Shown in pieces: positions 14,829 through 20,444 of a stretch of DNA of 20,444 bases (its first letter is position 1; each line of letters begins with the position of its first letter). The stretch is taken from the NCBI GenBank assembly GCA_900540045.1, contig UQEF01000051.1, positions 1 to 20,444 of the forward strand, read 5' to 3'. The stretch comes from an uncultured Eubacteriales bacterium (lineage in GTDB: Bacteria > Bacillota > Clostridia > Christensenellales > Aristaeellaceae). Both the position numbers and the translations under genes were made by a program. The notes below the pieces were generated by a model. It was not told the origin of the DNA, searched no databases, and saw only the letters and a program-made list of their open reading frames with translations.

Positions 14829-14870
14829 CCCAAATGGAAGCAACTTTTGCCCAAATGGGAGAATGTTGCC
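14829..14870 (+). promoter_or_regulatory. Tandem direct repeats upstream of the metal-efflux promoter
   Basis: CCCAAATGG begins at 14829 and again at 14850, exactly 21 bp apart. Over the 21-bp units 14 positions agree (CCCAAATGG, AG, A, TT). The second unit ends 8 bp before the -35 box. Spacing and placement fit an AraC-family activator site. Confidence 0.5.
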
Positions 14871-14878
14871 GGCAGCCA

Positions 14879-14907
14879 TTGACGGCCGGGAGATTTTTGC
14901 GTATGAT
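14879..14907 (+). promoter_or_regulatory. Promoter of the CxxC-protein/P1B-ATPase operon
   Basis: TTGACG (14879-14884), exactly 17 bp, TATGAT (14902-14907). The predicted start of transcription at about 14914 falls inside the palindrome 14911-14940. Confidence 0.8.
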
Positions 14908-14910
14908 GGC

Positions 14911-14940
14911 ATTACGATTAAACGATTGTTTAATCGTAAT
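14911..14940. promoter_or_regulatory. Perfect palindromic operator (ArsR/SmtB type)
   Basis: ATTACGATTAAAC (14911-14923), GATT, GTTTAATCGTAAT (14928-14940): a perfect 13-bp inverted repeat over the predicted transcription start. AT-rich long dyads in this position are typical for ArsR/SmtB/CadC repressors, and an ArsR-type gene lies 2.2 kb away. Confidence 0.75.
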
Positions 14941-14971
14941 ATTGAAAACCAGTCAGAGAGGAGCCCTGGGG

Positions 14972-15190
14972 ATGAAAAAGACGTATAAAATCGAAGTGGA
15001 CTGCGCGAACTGCGCCAACCTGATGGAAGACGCCGCCCGCAAGAGTTCCGGCGTTCGTACGGCCACCGTCAACTTTATGACCCAAAAAATGATTGTCGAC
15101 TTTGACGAGGGCATGGAACCTGCAAGCGTCATGCAGAATGTCGTCAAGGCCTGCAAAAAGGTGGAGCCCGACTGCGAGATCTTTCTGTAA
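14972..15190 (+). CDS. Small heavy-metal-associated (HMA) domain protein
   Basis: A 72-residue ferredoxin-like-fold metal-binding protein. The metal loop is DCANCANLMED (10-20), with C11 and C14 as the CxxC pair, then ARKSSGVRTATVNFMTQKM with the usual beta-alpha-beta pattern. C61 and C68 are extra cysteines. It should carry a soft metal ion in the cytoplasm, either handing it to the ATPase encoded 81 bp downstream or acting in place of that ATPase's missing N-terminal HMA domain. The ATG at 14972 has GAGAGGAG 8 nt upstream. It is the first gene after the palindrome-controlled promoter. Zn, Cd or Pb is more likely than Cu, because the downstream ATPase has P1B-2 features. Confidence 0.88.
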   Translation: MKKTYKIEVDCANCANLMEDAARKSSGVRTATVNFMTQKMIVDFDEGMEPASVMQNVVKACKKVEPDCEIFL

Positions 15191-15212
15191 GGCTGCAGGC
15201 TCACGGGGGAAT

Positions 15213-15250
15213 GCGCTCTTCATGCGGCCGTCCGCAGGGCGCTTCTTCTT
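15213..15250 (+). promoter_or_regulatory. Intercistronic hairpin with T-rich tail
   Basis: TGCGG-CCGT-CCGCA (15223-15236), flanked by GCGC (15213-15216) and GCGC (15239-15242), then TTCTTCTT. It lies between the HMA protein and the ATPase and may reduce readthrough, giving more of the small protein. Confidence 0.35.
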
Positions 15251-15271
15251 CAGATGGAAAGGATCATCAAT

Positions 15272-17275
15272 ATGCAGGAATACATTGTCAATGCACTGCT
15301 GATCGTGGTTGCGCTTCTCGCTTTGGTGCTTCAGATCATCGGGAGACGTCCCTCCGCTGCGATGACCCGCAAGCAGAAGGTGATGCTGTGGCGCATTCTG
15401 GCGGCCACCGTGCTGCTGCTGGCGCTGCAGACGCTGGGCCCTGCCGCCTTTGAGCCGCTGGGTGCGGCAGGCCGCTGGGTTCGTCTGGCCCTCTTCCTGG
15501 CGGATTACCTGATTATCGGCTATGACATTCTGCGCAAGGCCTGCAAAGGCATTCGCAACGGTCAGGTTTTTGACGAAAACTTCCTGATGGCCGTGGCCAC
15601 ACTGGGCGCTCTGGTTCTGGCCGTGTATGAGAACGGAGAGTACCTGGAGGCCATTGCGGTCATGCTGTTCTATCAGGTGGGCGAATGGTTCCAGTCCTAT
15701 GCCGTGGGCAAGAGCCGCCGGAACATCAGCGAGCTGATGGATATCCGTCCGGACTATGCCAACATCGAGCGGGACGGCCGGCTGGAGCAGGTGGACCCGG
15801 ACGAGGTCAGCATTGGCACGGTGATCGTGGTGCAACCCGGCGAAAAGGTGCCCATCGACGGCACGGTGGTGGAGGGGTGCTCCACCCTGAACACCTCGGC
15901 CCTTACCGGCGAAAGCCTGCCCCGTGAGGTCAGGCCGGGGGAGGAGATCATCAGCGGCTGCATCAACATGACCGGCCTGCTGCGCATCAAGACCACCAAG
16001 GAGTTTGGCGATAGCACTGTGTCCAAAATCCTGGACCTGGTGGAAAACGCCTCCTCGCGCAAATCAAAATCCGAAGACTTTATCTCCCGGTTTGCCAGGA
16101 TCTATACTCCGGCGGTTTGCTATGCCGCCCTGGCCCTGGCGGTCGTTCCGCCGCTTGTGAGGATGTTTGCGCTGGGAATGGAGGCCGGATGGGAAACCTG
16201 GATCTACCGCGCCCTGACGTTCCTGGTGGCCAGCTGCCCGTGCGCTCTGGTGATCTCCATTCCGCTGTCCTTCTTCGCCGGCATCGGCGGCGCCAGCAAG
16301 GCCGGCATTCTGGTCAAGGGTTCCAATTACCTGGAAATCCTGTCCCAGACCAGAACGGTTGTCTTTGACAAGACCGGCACCCTGACGCAGGGCGTGTTTG
16401 AGGTCAACGGCATCCATCACAACGAGATGGACGAGGCCAGGCTGGTGGAGTACGCCGCCCTGGCCGAGAGCGCTTCCTCCCATCCCATCAGCAAGAGTCT
16501 GAGGAAAGCCTACGGCAGGGAAATCGACCGCAGCCGGATTACCGACGTTCAGGAGATCAGCGGCAATGGCGTTATCGCCAAGGTGGACGGCGTGGAGGTG
16601 GCCGCGGGAAACGACAAGCTCATGGAACGGCTGGGGGTGGAGCATATCCCCTGCCACAGTGCGGGCACCATCATCCACATGGCCATCAATGGCGCTTATG
16701 CCGGCCACATCCTCATCTCCGACCGGGTGAAGCCCCATTCCGCAGAGGCGATTCAGGCCCTGAAGGCGATGGGCGTGCGCAAGACCGTCATGCTGACCGG
16801 CGACGCCCGGAAAGCTGCCGACCAAGTGGCCGAAACCCTGGGGATCGATCAGGTGTACAGCCAGCTGCTGCCCGCCGACAAGGTGGAAAAGGTGGAAGAG
16901 CTGCTGAAGGCCAAGACCGGCGAGAAGGCGAGGGTGGCCTTTGTAGGCGACGGCATCAACGACGCCCCGGTGCTGCGCCGGGCGGATATCGGCATTGCCA
17001 TGGGCGCTATGGGCTCGGACGCCGCCATCGAGGCCGCGGACGTTGTGCTCATGGATGACGATCCGTTGCAGATTGCCAAAGCGATTCAAATCAGCCGCAA
17101 GTGCCTGCGCATCGTCTATCAAAACATCGCGTTGGCCATCGGCGTAAAGCTGGTCTGCCTTGTGCTGGTCGCGTTCGGTTTCGCCAACATGTGGCTGGCG
17201 GTCTTTGCCGATGTGGGCGTCATGATCCTGGCCGTCTTCAATGCCATCCGGGCGCTGTTTGTGAAAAAGGTCTGA
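15272..17275 (+). CDS. cadA: Heavy-metal-translocating P-type ATPase, P1B-2 (Zn/Cd/Pb export)
   Basis: A 667-residue membrane pump that exports divalent soft metals. It has the actuator TGES (212-215), the metal-site CPC (322-324) in the membrane helix VASCPCALVISIP, the phosphorylated D366 in DKTGTLT, an SSHP motif near 412-415, MLTGD, and the hinge GDGINDAP (559-566). K626 and D647 in the last two helices are 21 residues apart, the spacing of the Lys/Asp pair described in the Zn pump ZntA, which supports P1B-2 over Cu pumps. There is no N-terminal HMA domain; a separate HMA protein precedes it. Start: ATG at 15272 with AAAGGA 8 nt upstream; ATG at 15254 has no site. Expression probably depends on the ArsR-type dyad, and perhaps on the AraC-like repeats, upstream of the operon. 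Confidence 0.92.
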   Translation: MQEYIVNALLIVVALLALVLQIIGRRPSAAMTRKQKVMLWRILAATVLLLALQTLGPAAFEPLGAAGRWVRLALFLADYLIIGYDILRKACKGIRNGQVFDENFLMAVATLGALVLAVYENGEYLEAIAVMLFYQVGEWFQSYAVGKSRRNISELMDIRPDYANIERDGRLEQVDPDEVSIGTVIVVQPGEKVPIDGTVVEGCSTLNTSALTGESLPREVRPGEEIISGCINMTGLLRIKTTKEFGDSTVSKILDLVENASSRKSKSEDFISRFARIYTPAVCYAALALAVVPPLVRMFALGMEAGWETWIYRALTFLVASCPCALVISIPLSFFAGIGGASKAGILVKGSNYLEILSQTRTVVFDKTGTLTQGVFEVNGIHHNEMDEARLVEYAALAESASSHPISKSLRKAYGREIDRSRITDVQEISGNGVIAKVDGVEVAAGNDKLMERLGVEHIPCHSAGTIIHMAINGAYAGHILISDRVKPHSAEAIQALKAMGVRKTVMLTGDARKAADQVAETLGIDQVYSQLLPADKVEKVEELLKAKTGEKARVAFVGDGINDAPVLRRADIGIAMGAMGSDAAIEAADVVLMDDDPLQIAKAIQISRKCLRIVYQNIALAIGVKLVCLVLVAFGFANMWLAVFADVGVMILAVFNAIRALFVKKV

Positions 17276-17426
17276 GCGCGGCGCGGCACAAGCGGGCATG
17301 CGCCCACGCCGCCTGAACGGCGGCGGGCCGCCCGCTTACGGCGCACGGAACAGAAAGCGTATCGCCACGCCGTTTCATGCCTTCCCGGGGCCGTTTTTCA
17401 AAGGAAGCGCCTCCGAAACAGTTGAG

Positions 17427-17488
17427 AAAACCCTTTGGGGAGCTTGGGAGGACCACAGCCCTCCAAAGCTTCCCAAAGGGTTTTGACA
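17427..17488. repeat. Long-stem hairpin repeat between convergent genes; related to 20354-20398
   Basis: Arms 17427-17451 and 17460-17484 pair over 25 bp with two G-U type mismatches around an 8-nt loop. Both arms end in AAAA/TTTT, so the element can work as a bidirectional terminator for the ATPase gene and the oppositely oriented response regulator. Read on the - strand from 17488 it begins TGTCAAAACCCTTT and contains GGAGGGC, as does the copy near the right edge. The remainder of 17276-17549 holds a small GC hairpin (CGCCGCC/GGCGGCG near 17310) and no gene. Confidence 0.8.
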
Positions 17489-17549
17489 CTCAAAGACCGG
17501 CGCGACACGCCAACAGGGCGTGCCGCGCCGGTCATGCTGTTACGGGCGG

Positions 17550-18179
17550 TCAGGCCAGCTTGAGCCGGTAGCCGCATTTGTAGACGGTTTCGATATACTC
17601 GCCGCCCAGCTTCTTGCGCAGACGCTGTACATGCACGTCCACCGTGCGCGTTTCTCCCATGCTCTGGTAGCCCCAGGCCCGGCGCAAAAGCTGCTCCCGG
17701 CTTACGGGAATATCCGGCTTTTCCATCAGCGCCAGCAGCAGGGCGAACTCCTGCGCCGTCAGCTCCACACGGCGGCCGTCCAGCAGCGCTACGCGCTCCT
17801 TCTCGTCCACGCTCAATTCGCGAAGCGGCGCGCATTCGCCCAAGGCGTTGTGCACCTTGGCATGCAGTGCTTTCTGAGAAAAGGGCACGGTCAGCACGTC
17901 GCTGCGGCCGCCATAGAGCGCGCGCAAATGAGCGCTCATCTTGCGGTCGCCCGTTAAAAACAGAATCGGGCAGCCATGCTTCTGAAATGCCTCCAGCAGT
18001 GGGCGGCAGGTGGTCCAGCGCAGCTGCGCATCCATCATCACCAGGGGGATGCTGTCGTCCGAAAAGGAAGGAATCACGTTCTCGTCGCAGCGGATTGCGT
18101 TATATTTCTCCTTTTTCAGGGAGTCGCAAAGCTTCTGCGCGATGATTTCATTGGGTTCATAAATCATGATGGTTGCCAT
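17550..18179 (-). CDS. OmpR/PhoB-type response regulator with atypical receiver domain
   Basis: A 209-residue regulator. The receiver (1-115) has the acceptor D50 in LVMMDAQ, T76 in LFLTGD and E8 in IYEPNE. The position of the invariant lysine before proline is V98 in LTVPF. The acidic pocket is also reduced (E8-P9). The DNA-binding winged helix (125-209) is well conserved: VELTAQEFALLLAL, SREQLLRRAWGY, RTVDVHVQRLRKKLG, IETVYKCGYRL. The ATG at 18179 has GAGGTGAT about 6 nt upstream. No histidine kinase gene is visible in the window, so it may be an orphan or signal without classical phosphorylation; a kinase elsewhere is equally possible. A ~11-bp-periodic repeat upstream may be its own binding site. 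Confidence 0.87.
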   Translation of the reverse strand: MATIMIYEPNEIIAQKLCDSLKKEKYNAIRCDENVIPSFSDDSIPLVMMDAQLRWTTCRPLLEAFQKHGCPILFLTGDRKMSAHLRALYGGRSDVLTVPFSQKALHAKVHNALGECAPLRELSVDEKERVALLDGRRVELTAQEFALLLALMEKPDIPVSREQLLRRAWGYQSMGETRTVDVHVQRLRKKLGGEYIETVYKCGYRLKLA

Positions 18180-18221
18180 GCGATCACCTCACAGTTATTA
18201 TGACGAACGAAGGTGTCCTTT

Positions 18222-18251
18222 TGTTGCATGTTTTGTGAACAAACTGTAACG
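18222..18251 (-). promoter_or_regulatory. Possible PhoB/PhoP-type repeat box upstream of the response regulator
   Basis: On the - strand GTTACA, TTCACA and TGCAACA follow at 11- to 12-bp intervals, about 20-50 bp upstream of a CATAAT -10-like element (18202-18197) that has no good -35 box. Boxes replacing the -35 element are known for PhoB-type activators. Confidence 0.35.
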
Positions 18252-18307
18252 TTTGGAAAGAGAATTGAAAGAAATGGAACCTTCCTGCCAGGAAGAGCAG
18301 GTGCATC

Positions 18308-18336
18308 TTGCATCCCCGCGCCGCACAGGCTATAAT
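18308..18336 (+). promoter_or_regulatory. Promoter of the DUF5711-like/CvpA-like pair
   Basis: TTGCAT (18308-18313), exactly 17 bp, TATAAT (18331-18336), a perfect -10 box. The predicted leader is about 90 nt. Confidence 0.75.
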
Positions 18337-18432
18337 GGAAATCAGCGGCACAAAATCCATCAGGGCCGCAACAAATGCCCCGGCGCATCCGTTATGTAAG
18401 TGGGTAGAGCGCCGGGTCCCAAGGGAGACGCT

Positions 18433-19569
18433 ATGCAAAGAGTCAAACCCAAAATGAGCCGGCGGAAGGCGTTTCTGGTCCTGTTTCTGATCCTGGCAGG
18501 GGTGGGCCTGCTGGTGTGGGGCGGCATTTCGCTGTTTTCCGTGCGGGTGGTCACCAATGTGACGGCTTCGCTGCTGCCCTGCCCCTACAGCGATACCATC
18601 ATGCCTTTCGGACAGAACGTGCTGTATTACGACGGCGTGAGCATTCACTGCATGAGCGATACGGGGTCGGTCCGCTGGTCGTTCCAGATTGGCGCGGACG
18701 CGGGATATGACTGCAACGATTCCGTCGTGGTGGCCTGGGCGGGCAGCACGATCTATATCCTGGACCAGAACGGCAACTCGTCCTACAATGACAACCTGGG
18801 CGAGGAAATCCAGTTCGCACGGGTGGGCACGCAGTACGTGGCGGCTGTGATCGGCGAAACCACCAGCCCCCGTCTGGTGGTCAAGGACCATACCGGCGCG
18901 CACATGGACGAGGAGGCCGACGCCTTCGACACGCTGATTCTTTTGGACGTGGGCTTCTACGGCAAGAACGGCGAATACATGTGGACGCTGGCGCTGGACG
19001 TGTTCGGCACGGCGGCCAATACGATTCTCAACACCTTTGAGGTGGGCAAGATGAACACGGGCGAGGTGTCTTTGGGAGAGCCTATCGCCTATGCCGTGGT
19101 GTATGAAAACAGCCTGCTGCGCGTGATCAACACCCGCAGGATGCTCACCTTCAACGACCGCGGCACGGAGGATACCTCGGCCAGCGTGCTGGTGTACGGC
19201 TGGCGGCTTCTGGACGCAGAGGTGCCCGAGCGCGGCAATGCGCTGATGCTCTTTGCACCCACCTCCCAGACGGACAGCATTTTCGACATCCGCGAGCTGC
19301 GCCTGATCTCCGGCAGCACGGACAAGCGCTACAGCCTGCCCGATACCTGCATCGGTGCGGCGGTGTGGAACAGAACGGTCTATGCCCTCAGCGCCACCAC
19401 GCTCTACCGCGCCGGTATCAACGACAGCCGCTTTACCACCTATGAGCTGCCCATGGCAAGCCAGGCTACGCGCCTGGTAGGCACGCTCACCAACGGTCGC
19501 GCCATTGTGGCCTGCGGCGACGAGGTCTACGTCATCACGCTTCCCCAGGCGGTGAACACATTCAGATGA
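18433..19569 (+). CDS. Membrane-anchored beta-propeller-like protein (DUF5711-like)
   Basis: A 378-residue protein with a basic N-terminus (MQRVKPKMSRRKA) and one membrane helix at about residues 14-35 (FLVLFLILAGVGLLVWGGIS). It is followed by a ~340-residue extracytoplasmic domain of repeated short beta-strand blocks with W/D/G turns (for example DTGSVRWSFQIG, STIYILDQNG, EYMWTLALDV, TVYALSATTLYRAG), suggesting a PQQ/WD-type propeller. This agrees with DUF5711 proteins of Clostridia, recalled without a database check; the function is unknown. Only three cysteines are visible outside the helix. The ATG at 18433 has AGGGAG with 5-nt spacing; an in-frame ATG at 18400 lacks a site. A CvpA-like gene follows after 22 bp, a pairing I associate with Clostridia, suggesting a shared envelope role. 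Confidence 0.75.
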   Translation: MQRVKPKMSRRKAFLVLFLILAGVGLLVWGGISLFSVRVVTNVTASLLPCPYSDTIMPFGQNVLYYDGVSIHCMSDTGSVRWSFQIGADAGYDCNDSVVVAWAGSTIYILDQNGNSSYNDNLGEEIQFARVGTQYVAAVIGETTSPRLVVKDHTGAHMDEEADAFDTLILLDVGFYGKNGEYMWTLALDVFGTAANTILNTFEVGKMNTGEVSLGEPIAYAVVYENSLLRVINTRRMLTFNDRGTEDTSASVLVYGWRLLDAEVPERGNALMLFAPTSQTDSIFDIRELRLISGSTDKRYSLPDTCIGAAVWNRTVYALSATTLYRAGINDSRFTTYELPMASQATRLVGTLTNGRAIVACGDEVYVITLPQAVNTFR

Positions 19570-19591
19570 GCGGCTAAAGGAGGGATGTTTC

Positions 19592-20305
19592 CTGAACGCG
19601 ATTGACCTTATCGTGATCGGCATCATTGCCCTGTGCACGCTGTTTGGTCTGTATCGGGGCTTTATCCAGTCCGTGCTCAACCTGGCGGGCGGGCTTCTGG
19701 CCTTTGTGGGGTCCTTCCTGCTGTTTCCCAAATTGGCTGATGTGCTTAGCTCAAATACGGATATTACCCGCCTCATCAGCACCTACACGGATTCCGGCAG
19801 CCTGCTGGGAGATCTGGACCTGAGCAGCCGCGCCGTCAGCTCTCTTGGGGAGACGGGTGTGGCCGCCATCGTGGAAAAGGCCGCCCTGCCCGAACCGATT
19901 GGCACGCTGCTTCAGCATAACCTGGAACAGCAGGTATTCAGCCCCCTGGGCAACCTGGCCACCAATGTGGGCGATTATGTGAACCAGACCATTTTGTCGG
20001 TCAGCATCAATGTGCTGTGTTTTCTTCTGTGCTTTGTGGTGTGCTTCGTGGTGGCCACGATTGTGGTCAACCTGCTGCGCGCGGTGTTCCGCTTCCCGGT
20101 GCTCAAGCACCTGGACTGGCTGGCCGGCGGCGTGTTCGGGCTGTTGCTGGGCGTGGTGCTGTGCTTTGCGTTCTTTACGGTGCTGCCTCTTCTGGAAAGC
20201 GTGGTGCCCCTGACGGAGTTCCGCGAGCTGGTGGACCAGAGCGCGCTGGCCCAGGTGTTTGAAAACGGCAACCTGATTATCTCCATTATGAACCGAAGAC
20301 TGTAG
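19592..20305 (+). CDS. CvpA-family membrane protein (probable CTG start)
   Basis: A 237-residue membrane protein. The N-terminus NAIDLIVIGIIALCTLFGLY followed by RGFIQS is the typical CvpA opening. Helices lie at about 5-22 and 27-45, then an extracytoplasmic stretch up to about 135, a long hydrophobic segment (SINVLCFLLCFVVCFVVATI), and a final helix pair around GGVFGLLLGVVLCFAFFTVL. CvpA proteins were first linked to colicin V export in E. coli, and their biochemical role is unclear. AAAGGAGG (19576-19583) stands 8 nt before CTG at 19592, which gives exactly the family's N-terminus; GTG at 19613 would cut into the first helix, and ATG at 19585 is out of frame and stops after six codons. It is the last gene in the window, 22 bp after the DUF5711-like gene. 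Confidence 0.82.
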   Translation: MNAIDLIVIGIIALCTLFGLYRGFIQSVLNLAGGLLAFVGSFLLFPKLADVLSSNTDITRLISTYTDSGSLLGDLDLSSRAVSSLGETGVAAIVEKAALPEPIGTLLQHNLEQQVFSPLGNLATNVGDYVNQTILSVSINVLCFLLCFVVCFVVATIVVNLLRAVFRFPVLKHLDWLAGGVFGLLLGVVLCFAFFTVLPLLESVVPLTEFRELVDQSALAQVFENGNLIISIMNRRL

Positions 20306-20347
20306 CCCGGCGGTGCCGGGATGTGCGCCCGCCCGAATGGACGGGCG
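20306..20347 (+). terminator. Two small GC hairpins after the CvpA-like gene
   Basis: CCCGGC-GGT-GCCGGG (20306-20320) starts right after the stop codon, and CGCCCG-AATGGA-CGGGCG (20330-20347) follows. Neither has a T run, so termination may depend on the repeat element just downstream. Confidence 0.4.
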
Positions 20348-20353
20348 TCAGAC

Positions 20354-20398
20354 TGTCAAAAAACCCTTTCGAGAGGTTCGGAGGGCCGTAGCCCTCCG
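20354..20398 (+). repeat. Second copy of the hairpin repeat family
   Basis: TGTCAAAAAACCCTTT (from 20354) followed by GGTTCGGAGGGC resembles the - strand reading of 17488-17440. An 8-bp hairpin CGGAGGGC-CGTA-GCCCTCCG (20379-20398) forms its core. The distal arm present in the first copy is missing here, so this copy is shorter or its right part has diverged. Confidence 0.7.
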
Positions 20399-20405
20399 AG
20401 TGAAA

Positions 20406-20438
20406 TCCGAATCCAGCGACATGTGCGGTGGATTCGGA
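20406..20438. repeat. Inverted repeat at the right edge of the window
   Basis: TCCGAATCCA (20406-20415) and TGGATTCGGA (20429-20438) form a perfect 10-bp stem with a 13-nt loop, immediately next to the second hairpin repeat. The sequence ends 6 nt later, so its full extent is unknown. Confidence 0.65.
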
Positions 20439-20444
20439 AGCCTT

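Noticed and set aside
17276..17426. Short open frames after the P-type ATPase
   Set aside because: They consist of GC-rich hairpin sequence and run into the 25-bp-stem repeat; there is no start signal.

Overview
The window looks like chromosome from a GC-rich, Gram-positive-type gut lineage of Clostridia. The evidence is the tilS-hpt gene pair, strong AGGAGG-type ribosome binding sites, a DUF3798 solute-binding protein, a DUF5711/CvpA-like pair and a 'CTHGCRYCYASFMKRF' radical SAM protein of a clostridial type. No species can be named from the sequence alone. Almost all genes are co-oriented on the + strand, except a regulator cluster at about 11.3-13.4 kb and one response regulator at 17.5-18.2 kb.

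Region 1 (1-1230) holds the 3' end of tilS and complete hpt, followed by a terminator. Region 2 (1333-7463) is a complete ABC importer operon. It runs from its own promoter through a secreted DUF3798 binding protein, a tandem-NBD ATPase (TTG start), a 623-residue permease carrying an unusual extracytoplasmic domain of about 230 residues, and a second permease, to a strong terminator. The permease genes overlap their upstream neighbours, so the last three genes are translationally coupled. Region 3 (7493-10367) is a LacI-type regulator (MalR-like) with a near-consensus promoter and a palindromic operator at the start of transcription, followed by an intracellular GH13 alpha-glucan hydrolase. 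Region 4 (10353-11152) is xpt, with its own promoter and a terminator.

Region 5 (11308-17275) is an accessory block. An ArsR/SmtB repressor and an AraC-family regulator overlap by 4 bp on the - strand. An HxlR regulator lies divergent to a radical SAM protein resembling 'radical SAM mobile pair protein B', but without a partner here. On the + strand follow a 72-residue CxxC metal-binding protein and a P1B-2 type Zn/Cd/Pb ATPase. The promoter of this efflux pair carries a perfect 13-bp palindrome over the predicted start of transcription (ArsR-like) and, just upstream of the -35 box, two direct repeats exactly 21 bp apart (the geometry of AraC-family sites). The two regulators may therefore converge on one promoter, one repressing and one activating.

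Region 6 (17427-20444) starts with a 25-bp-stem hairpin between convergent genes; a related copy lies at the right edge, so this is a dispersed repeat. Between them are an OmpR-type response regulator lacking the conserved receiver lysine, with an 11-bp-periodic repeat upstream of it, a membrane-anchored DUF5711-like protein, and a CvpA-like membrane protein that appears to start with CTG. I saw no tRNA, rRNA, CRISPR array, insertion sequence or phage gene.
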